Source of the DNA: Muribaculaceae bacterium
GTDB taxonomy: Bacteria > Bacteroidota > Bacteroidia > Bacteroidales > Muribaculaceae
Direction of reading: 5' to 3'
DNA length: 43,642 bases
Assembly (NCBI GenBank): GCA_017962765.1
Contig: JAGCUP010000198.1
Coordinates: forward strand, 1 to 43,642
Shown here: positions 8,642 to 15,593 of the stretch, piece after piece
How positions within the stretch are numbered: the stretch's first letter is position 1
How the letters are laid out: the number at the start of each line of letters is the position of its first letter
The notes under the pieces: generated by a model
The model's input: only the letters and a program-made list of their open reading frames with translations
Database searches by the model: none
What the model was told of the DNA's origin: nothing
Made by a program: the position numbers and the translations under genes

Positions 8642-9451
8642 TTAAAAGAAGAGGGCTGCGGCTTCGGGGGTGAGGAAGTCGGTGAGGAGGAAAACTGGGA
8701 CGGGTACGTCGATGGCGCCGTAGGCCCAGGGCGCGATTTCGTAGGGGTTGTATCGGAAGACAATCTCGTTGCCAGTAAGATAGATGTCGCGCGAGATATG
8801 GAAATCTTCGTGGATTTCGGTCTTGTTGTAGAGATCCTCAAGGCTGGTAGCGTAAAACTTGTCAAGGAGGGCTTGGAGGACTACCTCTTCGAGACGATCT
8901 TCGGTCCCCGCGGCAAAGATGTCGTTGAACATGAGCATTTTGTTGCGCTCCACATCATAGTTGATGTAGTGGCTGAAGTAGTTGGGATGGTCGCCGCCAG
9001 TGTACTCGAAATAGCTGCATTCGTACACGATGTAGCGCTCACAGAAGCCTACCGTACTCACATCGACGCGCTTCATCAGTCGCTGGCCGCAGCGCTCCAT
9101 GTCTATATCGGCGACAAGGTTGAGGGTGTATTCCTCGCGTCCGGCGGGCTGCGAGAGATATTCGTTGATGGCCTCGTCCACGCTCATGTCCTTGACGCCG
9201 AAGGCCCGCATGAGCAGGGTATCCTGCAATGCGGTCACGTCGTTGTCACCAAACTTGACGGGCCACTGGAGTCCCACGGCGATGACCGAGTAGATGGCAT
9301 CATGTCCATCGGCGGTGGCGAGGGCGGTGTCCTGCGCTAAGTAGGTGCGGGTAGCCGTCTTGTAGATTGAGGTGGTCTCAAAATTTTTAATTTGCGCCGT
9401 GGCGGCCATGGTGAGGGCCGCGAGTGCGAGAAGTGAAATAAGTCTTTTCAT
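8642..9451 (-). CDS. secreted DUF3298/RsiV-like protein
   Basis: A 269-residue protein with an apparent signal peptide (MKRLISLLALAALTMAATAQ). The body has the two-part layout of DUF4163/DUF3298 proteins: an N-terminal segment scoring bidirectional strands, then YECSYFEYTGGDHPNYFSHYINYD and MLMFNDIFAAG. The late NEIVFRYNPYEIAPWAYG and DVPVPVFLLTDFL complete the DUF3298 fold, shared with the anti-sigma factor RsiV, whose extracytoplasmic domain binds lysozyme. No transmembrane or anti-sigma part is present here, so it is simply an exported or surface protein of unknown role. It is the last gene of a four-gene operon, 11 bp after the DUF2027-Smr gene, and is a distant paralogue of the operon's first gene. 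Confidence 0.8.
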   Translation of the reverse strand: MKRLISLLALAALTMAATAQIKNFETTSIYKTATRTYLAQDTALATADGHDAIYSVIAVGLQWPVKFGDNDVTALQDTLLMRAFGVKDMSVDEAINEYLSQPAGREEYTLNLVADIDMERCGQRLMKRVDVSTVGFCERYIVYECSYFEYTGGDHPNYFSHYINYDVERNKMLMFNDIFAAGTEDRLEEVVLQALLDKFYATSLEDLYNKTEIHEDFHISRDIYLTGNEIVFRYNPYEIAPWAYGAIDVPVPVFLLTDFLTPEAAALFF

Positions 9452-9462
9452 CTTTTATTCAG

Positions 9463-10560
9463 TTATTCTTTTTGTTGGCGGATAGTGACTTGGGTGGCCC
9501 CGAAACCGTATTCCTGGAAACTGGCGTCCTGCACCTCGCACCACGACCACTTTTTGGCGAGCTCGTCGAGGATGGCGCGACGCAGCACGCCTTCGCCCTT
9601 GCCGTGGATGAAGACGATTTTTTGCCCGGCATGGGTGCGGTGCTCGTTCATTACCTCGCGGAACTTGTCGAGTTGGACGTTAATCATGTCGCCCTTGGTG
9701 AGGCCCGCCAGATTGTCGAGCAACTCGGCGATGTGCAAGTCCTGCACCACGATTTCGCGATGGTGCTTCTTGGTGTCGCGGTGGGCGAGGCTGCGACACG
9801 GCTCACGTCGCTCGTCGTGGTTGCCCCGCATGGCATTCTCAAGTGCCGCCGAATCAATGCGCAGGAGCTTTGAAGGCAGGTCGTTGCGCACAATGTCGAG
9901 GGCGAGCACGGGATAGTCGAAATATTCGTTTTCGTGGAAGCAGTGCAGCTTGTGGAACTTGGTCACGTCGAGGCGAAGCACCACGAGGCACGGGTTCTTA
10001 AGGGCAAAGGGCCGATCTTTTTTGTAGGCCATGAGTTGGACAGCAACGTGCGTCATTTCGTTGAGGTCGTCATGGCCAAACTCGTCAAGAGGTACCTGGA
10101 TATTAGGCTCCACGGTGCCTTGTGCGCGTGTGCGCCATTCGCGGTCCTCGTCACCTCGCGACATATACACATAGTCGAGGAAATAGTTGCTGTCGTTGAC
10201 CAGCGTCGAATAGAATGTGGTTGTGTTGAGGTGCTTCATCTGCTTGGGCTCGTAGGCCAGCACCACGTTGAGCAACTCGTTATCGGGAACCTCGATGACC
10301 GGCAACTTCACCTCGGCAGGCTTCTCGGGCTGCTTGGGCGCGGGGCGGTCGGGCTCGACGAGGCGCGTCTTGACATCGAGCGGCCGCTCGTAGGTGGCAT
10401 GGCGCGGGACTGCGCTATCGACAACAACAAGGTCGGAGATAAGCGTGGGACGCTCAAATCCGTCGTGGTCCTCGACGTAGGCCACTTTCCCCTCGATGCG
10501 GGTGACTTTACCGCCACCCACATCGTTGAGAAACCGCACAATGTCGTTAACTTTAATCAT
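9463..10560 (-). CDS. DUF2027 and Smr domain protein
   Basis: A 365-residue cytoplasmic protein. Residues 1-48 (VNDIVRFLNDVGGGKVTRI-GKVAYVEDHDGFE) form an SH3-like strand-rich head typical of DUF2027. A proline/lysine-rich spacer leads to a central beta domain (about 95-230), which has LAYEPK and a segment reading NDSNYFLDYVYMSR. The C-terminal Smr domain (about 280-362) shows VVQDLHIAELLDN, LDKFREVMNEHRTHAGQKIVFIHGKGEGVLRRAI and a final YGFGATQVTIR strand. Smr domains nick DNA or RNA in MutS2 and related proteins; the HGKGEG loop is the conserved functional motif. The substrate is unknown. It is translated 59 bp after the GH10-like gene in the same minus-strand operon, which does not explain its job. 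Confidence 0.88.
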   Translation of the reverse strand: MIKVNDIVRFLNDVGGGKVTRIEGKVAYVEDHDGFERPTLISDLVVVDSAVPRHATYERPLDVKTRLVEPDRPAPKQPEKPAEVKLPVIEVPDNELLNVVLAYEPKQMKHLNTTTFYSTLVNDSNYFLDYVYMSRGDEDREWRTRAQGTVEPNIQVPLDEFGHDDLNEMTHVAVQLMAYKKDRPFALKNPCLVVLRLDVTKFHKLHCFHENEYFDYPVLALDIVRNDLPSKLLRIDSAALENAMRGNHDERREPCRSLAHRDTKKHHREIVVQDLHIAELLDNLAGLTKGDMINVQLDKFREVMNEHRTHAGQKIVFIHGKGEGVLRRAILDELAKKWSWCEVQDASFQEYGFGATQVTIRQQKE

Positions 10561-10592
10561 ATTATTTTGTTAATGAGTTAGAATCAAAGGCT

Positions 10593-10624
10593 CAATTCCT
10601 AATTCCTAACTCCTAATTCCTAAT
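10593..10624. repeat. AATTCCT tandem heptamer repeat
   Basis: Four to five near-identical AATTCCT/AACTCCT units lie head to tail between the DUF2027-Smr gene and the GH10-like gene, running into the stop codon of the latter. Similar short AT-rich arrays occur between genes in many Bacteroidota genomes. No function is evident. Confidence 0.7.
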
Positions 10625-13223
10625 TAAGCAAAAGGTTGTAAAGCGCGGTGACGTCGGCGCCACTCACCACACCGTCGCCGTTGACGTCGGCATTGCCGGC
10701 CACCACAGCATCATCGAGAAGCACATTGTAGAGAGCCGTCACATCGGCACCGCTCACGATGCCGTCACCATTCACGTCGCCGGGAACGCCCACAGGGGCA
10801 GTACCGCTGCTATACACAAAGGCGATGGGCGTGCAATAGTCGGTGTTGACAGTGCCGGTGGGCGTGGCATAGCTGGCACGGGCACGGGCATAGTAGGTGG
10901 TGCCATCGGCCAGATATTTGCTACTGGTTTTGATTTCGCTCGCCAATTTCTGGCTTTGGTAAGCGAAGTCGTTGAGCGACTCCACATAGCGGGTACGGCC
11001 CCACGTCTTTTCGCTCGTCGATACTTCAAGGACATAGCTCAAGGCGGCCTCCTGGGGCACCACCTCGAGACGTTGGTCGCTGTAGAGGGTTCCGCCCGCC
11101 GTGGGCACGGCGAAGACTGGAGGCTCAGCTACGAGGAAACTGGTAGTGAAGGTGATGGGGTTGGTGATTTTCTCCACACCATTAACCATCATGCGCACAC
11201 GCAGGTAGTAGATGGTGCCGCAGACAAGGGTGAACTTGGGAATGTCGAGAGTACCCGTCGTCGAGGTGCCCGAGAACACGATGGAGCTTTCGCTGAACGT
11301 GCTGCTCGTAGCGATTTCAAGCGTAGCCTCGTTGTCAAGCCCGGCGGTCAGCCACGTGGCGGTGAATGAGGGGTGCACGTCTTCTTGTCCCTGCTCGGGA
11401 TAGATGACGGTGAAGAGCGAGGGTGTGAAAGAGCGGGTCTCGCTCACGCCATCGTACCATCCCTCGGCACAGGAGCGCACGCGCCAGTAACATGTTCCCG
11501 GCTTCAAGTCCTTGATTTGCGGCAGCGATAGGGTGGTATTGGTAGTGGTGGCGCGCAGGAAGATGTCGGTCATGGCCTCGTCGTGCGCAATTTCTATCAT
11601 GTAACCTTGTGCATTGGTCACGGCCTCCCACGAGAAGGTGAATGGGTCGGGGAGGATTTCGCCATCAGCGGGCGAGACGAGCACGGGTGCTGCAAGCTGC
11701 TGTGAGGCATCGGGCACAAGGATGGTGGGGGCAAACTCGTTGTTCATGCGGTCAACGGGGCACACCGCAAAGTAGTAACCAAACCACAAGTTGGCGGGAA
11801 GGACGTAACGCGGCTCGTAGGACACCGCCACAAGATACTGTGCCTCGGGCACGAACTGACTGGGGTCCACGCTATTGGGAATGGCGTAAATTGAATATTT
11901 ATATCCGTTGAAGCCGTTCCACGTGAGCACATGGTCGGCACTGGCCAGCGAGGTCACGGTTCCCGGGTCGGTGCCGGGTTTCCACGACATGGCAGGCGGC
12001 AGAGCCGGGCGCGTGTAGGCCGTGCGGCCCAGATAGGTGGCTAATTCCTCGTCGGCTCCCATGCGATAGAGGTATTTGCAGGAATAGAAGATGGAGCCTG
12101 GGGCGGCATCTTCGTTGGTCTCACGGTTGAGGTTCACCTCATCGAGGAATTTGCGTAACAGGCTCTCGCCACTGCTCGACGTGATATTGCTAATAGAGTG
12201 CGAGATATATACATGGCGGCCAAATTTGTGGGCCACTTCGCCCCACCACGGCGTAATTTTGCCATAGTCGGCACTTGTGTTACCTATACGCCAATAGACT
12301 TGCGGCGAGATGTAGTCGATAGTGCCTGCCTGGAGCCAAGCCAGTGGGTCGCTATAGATGCCGTTATACTGCCAGTCGCTGCCGCTGGGACACGGCCTGA
12401 CACCATAGCTGGCGGCCAGCGTGGAATTGGTGCAAGCCACACCTGCGGGTGAGATACCGAAACGAATTTCGGGACGCACCTCCTGTATCATCTCATAGAC
12501 GCTCCTCACCATGCGGTTCACGTTGTCGCGGCGCCAGTCGGCAAACGACAAGGTGGTGCCGCTGTTCTGCCACTCGGCATAGTCGGGTGCGCTTGAGTCG
12601 CTGTTGATACCATCGGGGTAAAAATAGTCGTCGTAGAGGATGCCGTCCACGTCATAGTTGGTGGCAATCTCACGACATACGTTCACGATACGGTCAATGG
12701 TTTCCTGCTTGGCGGGGTCGAGCACCACATAGGTGCCGCTGCTGATGAGGATGCCGCTCGACTTGAGGGCCTCATCGGCCGCCGTGCTCCACTGGTTGAT
12801 GCCGTTGCTGCTGAAACGGTAGGGATTGACCCACGCGTGGCATTCCATGCCGCGCGCATGGCACGCCTCCACCACATATTCCAGTGGGTCCCAACCCGGA
12901 TTGAGGCCTCGTGTTCCCGTGAGGTAACTTGACCAAGGCTCGTAACTGGATTGATACATGGCGTCACACATCGAGCGCACTTGAAAGTTGACAGCGTTGA
13001 AGTTGCAGCGGTGCAACGAGTCGAGCATGCGGTCGATGGACGCTTTTTGCTTCGCCATTGTATTGGCGCCGCTGCCTATGGTCTCGGGCCAGTCGAGGGC
13101 CCACACGGTGGCCACCCAAGCCGAGCGGAATTCACGATGGGGCGTGGCCTGTGTGTCGGCGGCCCGCAAAGCCGGCGTGGCGAAAAAAGCTACGGCGGCT
13201 AGAAAAAGGAGTAATCTCTTCAT
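10620..13223 (-). CDS. secreted GH10-like (GHL10/DUF187) glycoside hydrolase with FN3-like repeats and dockerin-type tail
   Basis: An 867-residue protein with a signal peptide of about 21 residues. Residues 30-350 are a GHL10 (DUF187) TIM-barrel: EFRSAWVATVWALDWPE, FNAVNFQVRSMCDAMYQS, ECHAWVNPYRF, DVDGILYDDYFYP, FGISPAGV and DYISPQVYWRIG. About 420-800 is a series of fibronectin-III-like beta domains (SPADGEILPDPFTFSWEAV, YPEQGQEDVHPSFTATW). Residues 815-867 hold two dockerin-like calcium loops of the form DVNGDG-VSGADVTALYN. GHL10 enzymes act on glycan or glycopeptide substrates outside the cell; the exact substrate is not predictable. The tail is nearly identical to the one ending the secreted protein at 35631-37589. 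The gene lies 28 bp after the first DUF3298 gene and is part of the same operon. Confidence 0.9.
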   Translation of the reverse strand: MKRLLLFLAAVAFFATPALRAADTQATPHREFRSAWVATVWALDWPETIGSGANTMAKQKASIDRMLDSLHRCNFNAVNFQVRSMCDAMYQSSYEPWSSYLTGTRGLNPGWDPLEYVVEACHARGMECHAWVNPYRFSSNGINQWSTAADEALKSSGILISSGTYVVLDPAKQETIDRIVNVCREIATNYDVDGILYDDYFYPDGINSDSSAPDYAEWQNSGTTLSFADWRRDNVNRMVRSVYEMIQEVRPEIRFGISPAGVACTNSTLAASYGVRPCPSGSDWQYNGIYSDPLAWLQAGTIDYISPQVYWRIGNTSADYGKITPWWGEVAHKFGRHVYISHSISNITSSSGESLLRKFLDEVNLNRETNEDAAPGSIFYSCKYLYRMGADEELATYLGRTAYTRPALPPAMSWKPGTDPGTVTSLASADHVLTWNGFNGYKYSIYAIPNSVDPSQFVPEAQYLVAVSYEPRYVLPANLWFGYYFAVCPVDRMNNEFAPTILVPDASQQLAAPVLVSPADGEILPDPFTFSWEAVTNAQGYMIEIAHDEAMTDIFLRATTTNTTLSLPQIKDLKPGTCYWRVRSCAEGWYDGVSETRSFTPSLFTVIYPEQGQEDVHPSFTATWLTAGLDNEATLEIATSSTFSESSIVFSGTSTTGTLDIPKFTLVCGTIYYLRVRMMVNGVEKITNPITFTTSFLVAEPPVFAVPTAGGTLYSDQRLEVVPQEAALSYVLEVSTSEKTWGRTRYVESLNDFAYQSQKLASEIKTSSKYLADGTTYYARARASYATPTGTVNTDYCTPIAFVYSSGTAPVGVPGDVNGDGIVSGADVTALYNVLLDDAVVAGNADVNGDGVVSGADVTALYNLLLN

Positions 13224-13251
13224 TTGGTCTAAATTTCTTTATATTAATGGT

Positions 13252-14118
13252 TTATTTAATGTCAATTTTCATATAGGGAGCCATCTTGCTCATCGGGAAC
13301 TCAATCGCCACATTTCCCGCTAAGCCCGGCGCAATCTCATACTTGCCGTAAAGGAAAATCACCTTGTCTTCTTCGATGGCGAAGTTCTCGCTCAGGTAGG
13401 GTGAGGCCTTGAACTCGTCCCACAGGTAATCCCACTCGTCGGCATTGTCGCGAAGCTCGGCCTCGAGAACCTTCACGGCCTCGGGGCGGAACACGTCATC
13501 GCGCGTGAGCACGCGGTTCGACACCAAATCATAGTAAAGATAGGAGGTGCCATCGGCAAAGCTGGCATTGGTGCCGCCGCCAGTATAGATTTCATAGGTG
13601 TTGGCATAGACAAGCAGCTTGGGGGTGAGGCGATTTACCTTCACCGACGCCATGCTGCACAACGGGCCCGAATCACCCTCGGGCATCTTTGCCACGCGGC
13701 GTGCCGTGCCATTCACGGCAAATGAGCACTTCGTGCGCGCGTTCACCAAGTCATCAACGCTGGTGATGGTCTTCCTCTCCTCATCGCTAGTAAGCCAGTT
13801 TAACAATGTATGCCGCAATGCCACGGGCTCTTGGCCATTGAGGCTCGTGGGCCAGTCGATGGCGAACGATTCATCGGCATAGCCGTTGCTGAAGCCGGCA
13901 TCGTCCTTGTTCACCTTGTAGTAAGCGGGAGCGTCGATGGTGTTGTAGAGCAGCGTCACGCCGCTGGCCTCGAGGCTATGGGCGGTGACGGTGGGTTGCG
14001 GAATCTGTTGCGCGGCGTTTCTTGCGCCCCTACGCGTCCGTCTTTTGGCCTCGGCCTGTGGTGCCAAAGCGAGCCCCGCGACCATTGCCACGAGGAGTAA
14101 AAGAGCTATCTTTTTCAT
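13252..14118 (-). CDS. secreted DUF3298/RsiV-like protein (first gene of operon)
   Basis: A 288-residue protein. A signal peptide (about 1-24, MKKIALLLLVAMVAGLALAPQAEA) is followed by a very basic RRTRRGARN stretch. The rest resembles DUF3298 proteins: YKVNKDDAGFSNGYADESFAIDWP, KLLVYANTYEIYTGGGTNASF, YLYYDLVSNRVLTRDDVF, and ends FLYGKYEIAPGLAGNVAIEFPMSKM. It shares this scheme, including the KYEIAP/PYEIAP strand near the end, with the last gene of the operon (8642-9451), though overall identity is low. It is exported, perhaps to the periplasm or outer surface; ligand unknown. A well-formed Bacteroidota promoter sits immediately upstream, so this gene leads the four-gene unit. Confidence 0.8.
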   Translation of the reverse strand: MKKIALLLLVAMVAGLALAPQAEAKRRTRRGARNAAQQIPQPTVTAHSLEASGVTLLYNTIDAPAYYKVNKDDAGFSNGYADESFAIDWPTSLNGQEPVALRHTLLNWLTSDEERKTITSVDDLVNARTKCSFAVNGTARRVAKMPEGDSGPLCSMASVKVNRLTPKLLVYANTYEIYTGGGTNASFADGTSYLYYDLVSNRVLTRDDVFRPEAVKVLEAELRDNADEWDYLWDEFKASPYLSENFAIEEDKVIFLYGKYEIAPGLAGNVAIEFPMSKMAPYMKIDIK

Positions 14119-14149
14119 TGTGTCACAATCATTAAAATTTTATAGCACG

Positions 14150-14180
14150 CAAATTTAGCCCTTTTTATCCAATTTCACAA
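14150..14180 (-). promoter_or_regulatory. Bacteroidota-type promoter for the DUF3298/GH10-like operon
   Basis: On the minus strand, TAAATTTG (14150-14157) fits the -7 box TAnnTTTG. A TTG (14178-14180) lies 20 bp upstream as -33 element. The predicted transcript starts about 25 bp before the ATG at 14118. Confidence 0.65.
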
Positions 14181-14232
14181 CGCCACGCCGCCAAAAAATG
14201 CCTGAGATTATTTGTTATCTTCAAAAAAAGTT

Positions 14233-14263
14233 TTTGTGGATTAGAGAAAAAGACTTATCTTTG
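14233..14263 (+). promoter_or_regulatory. Bacteroidota-type promoter for rubrerythrin
   Basis: TTTG at 14233-14236, a 19-bp spacer, and TATCTTTG at 14256-14263 match the -33/-7 consensus. The start codon is at 14318, giving a leader of about 45-50 nt. Confidence 0.75.
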
Positions 14264-14317
14264 TGCCCACAACTAATCACTATTTATTCACCTTAAAAAC
14301 GATTCACAACTTTTATT

Positions 14318-14869
14318 ATGGCAAAGAAATGGATATGCACAGTGTGCGGTTATGTACACGAGGGCGACACACCTCCCGAGAGGTGCCCGCAGTGCAAGGT
14401 TCCCGCAACCAAGTTTAAAGAACTCGTCGAGGACGACGGACCGGCTTACGCTGCCGAGCACGTTATAGGCGTCGCAAAGGGCGTAGACCCCGAAATCCTG
14501 CAAGGACTCCGCGACCACTTCAACGGCGAATGCAGCGAAGTGGGCATGTATCTGGCCATGTCGCGCCAGGCCGACCGCGAAGGATACCCCGAAATCGCCG
14601 AGGCTTTCAAGCGCTATGCTTTCGAGGAAGCCGAACACGCCGCTAAGTTCGCTGAGCTGCTGGGCGAAGTGGTGTGGGACACCAAGACGAACCTTGAGAA
14701 ACGTATCGCCGCCGAGGCTGGAGCATGCGAGGACAAGACGCGCATCGCCAAGCTCGCCAAGGCACAGAACCTCGACGCCATCCACGACACAGTCCACGAG
14801 ATGGCACGCGACGAGGCACGCCACGGCCAGGGCTTCAAGGGCCTCCACGACCGCTTCTTCAAGAAGTAA
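14318..14869 (+). CDS. reverse rubrerythrin (NADH peroxidase-type)
   Basis: A 183-residue oxidative-stress protein with the domain order rubredoxin then diiron four-helix bundle, the reverse of classical rubrerythrin. The rubredoxin iron is held by C7/C10 (CTVC) and C23/C26 (CPQC). The bundle carries the diiron ligands: E71 in [13 protein letters not shown]103/E104 and H107 in [10 protein letters not shown], and DEARH (E166, H169) near the C-terminus. The protein reduces hydrogen peroxide to water in the cytoplasm with electrons relayed through the rubredoxin iron, and is common in anaerobes. It is monocistronic: its own promoter lies upstream and a palindromic terminator follows 22 bp after the stop. 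Confidence 0.95.
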   Translation: MAKKWICTVCGYVHEGDTPPERCPQCKVPATKFKELVEDDGPAYAAEHVIGVAKGVDPEILQGLRDHFNGECSEVGMYLAMSRQADREGYPEIAEAFKRYAFEEAEHAAKFAELLGEVVWDTKTNLEKRIAAEAGACEDKTRIAKLAKAQNLDAIHDTVHEMARDEARHGQGFKGLHDRFFKK

Positions 14870-14891
14870 GACCGCCACTCACAAACAAACT

Positions 14892-14931
14892 ATGGCGCGT
14901 TCCGCATGCGGAGCGCGCCATATTCTTTATT
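14892..14931. terminator. palindromic terminator between rubrerythrin and the WbqC gene
   Basis: A 30-bp near-perfect palindrome, ATGGCGCG (14892) through CGCGCCAT (14921), is followed by ATTCTTTATT on the plus strand. The genes on either side converge, so it may serve both. Confidence 0.75.
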
Positions 14932-14943
14932 GCATGATTTCGG

Positions 14944-15591
14944 CTATTGGGTGAGGCGGCGGGCCATGTCGAGGAGGGTGAAGATGCCCTCGCGGCCCTC
15001 GTTCATAAGTAGGTCGAGAATGCTCATGCCGGGCGTGAAGCCATGACGCTCGGCCCATGGCTGGTAGTAGGGCACATCGTCAAGGTGGAGGAGGTCGCCA
15101 CGTTTGGTACCGAGCTGTCGACGCCAGTCGATGGCTTCGGGAGGCAGGTCGGACGTTACCGCCTCGTAACGTGTAGCGATGGGCAATTCCATGAAATCGA
15201 CCACAAATTCGTGGAAGGCGCGGTTGAGCGCCAGCAAGTGCGTTTGGCCGCCCTCAACGAGGATGGCATGCAAGGCGGGTGCCGCATGCTCAAAGTAGGG
15301 TGATTTGCCGTAAGCCGCCATAAGGGCGCCCCAGTGCTGGTGTCGCCAACGAGCGTGTTCGCTGATGCGCACCTCGGACAACGGAATTCCCATCGCCACA
15401 GTGTCGCCCACGAGTGGCACGGTGAGGCGCGTCACGCCATTTGGCCCGGCGATAGCATAGCGGTGGTGGCTATGGCGCAACGGCAGACACCGTTCACCAG
15501 TGTCAACAATGACGTGGCCCGCAACAAGCAGGGCGGCGTAGTAGCCCACGCTGCCGGCACACGCGCTGCCCACGATGGCGGTGCGGCCCAT
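14944..15591 (-). CDS. WbqC family protein
   Basis: A 215-residue protein. The frame is open upstream to 15672, but those codons overlap topA, whose stop is at 15594; the ATG at 15591 (MGRTAIVGSACAGSVGYYAALL) is therefore chosen. The family core is clear: CLPLRHSHHRYAIAGPNGVTRLTVPLVG, SEVRISEHARWRHQHWGALMAAYGKSPYF, and a C-terminal GMSILDLLMNEGREGIFTLL. WbqC proteins occur near surface polysaccharide or nucleotide-sugar genes and are thought to act in sugar modification, but the reaction is not established. The GYYAALLVAGHVIVDTGE opening replaces the usual P-Y-F-x-x-x-Y-F. The gene begins 2 bp after topA ends, so translational coupling is likely. Confidence 0.85.
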   Translation of the reverse strand: MGRTAIVGSACAGSVGYYAALLVAGHVIVDTGERCLPLRHSHHRYAIAGPNGVTRLTVPLVGDTVAMGIPLSEVRISEHARWRHQHWGALMAAYGKSPYFEHAAPALHAILVEGGQTHLLALNRAFHEFVVDFMELPIATRYEAVTSDLPPEAIDWRRQLGTKRGDLLHLDDVPYYQPWAERHGFTPGMSILDLLMNEGREGIFTLLDMARRLTQ

Positions 15592-15593
15592 TC

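Noticed and set aside
11915..11930. CACGTG in the GH10-like gene as a third parS
   Set aside because: Only the central bases match; the outer arms differ from consensus at several fixed positions. Other CACGTG copies (about 11349, 23866, 25510, 32511) are likewise poor.
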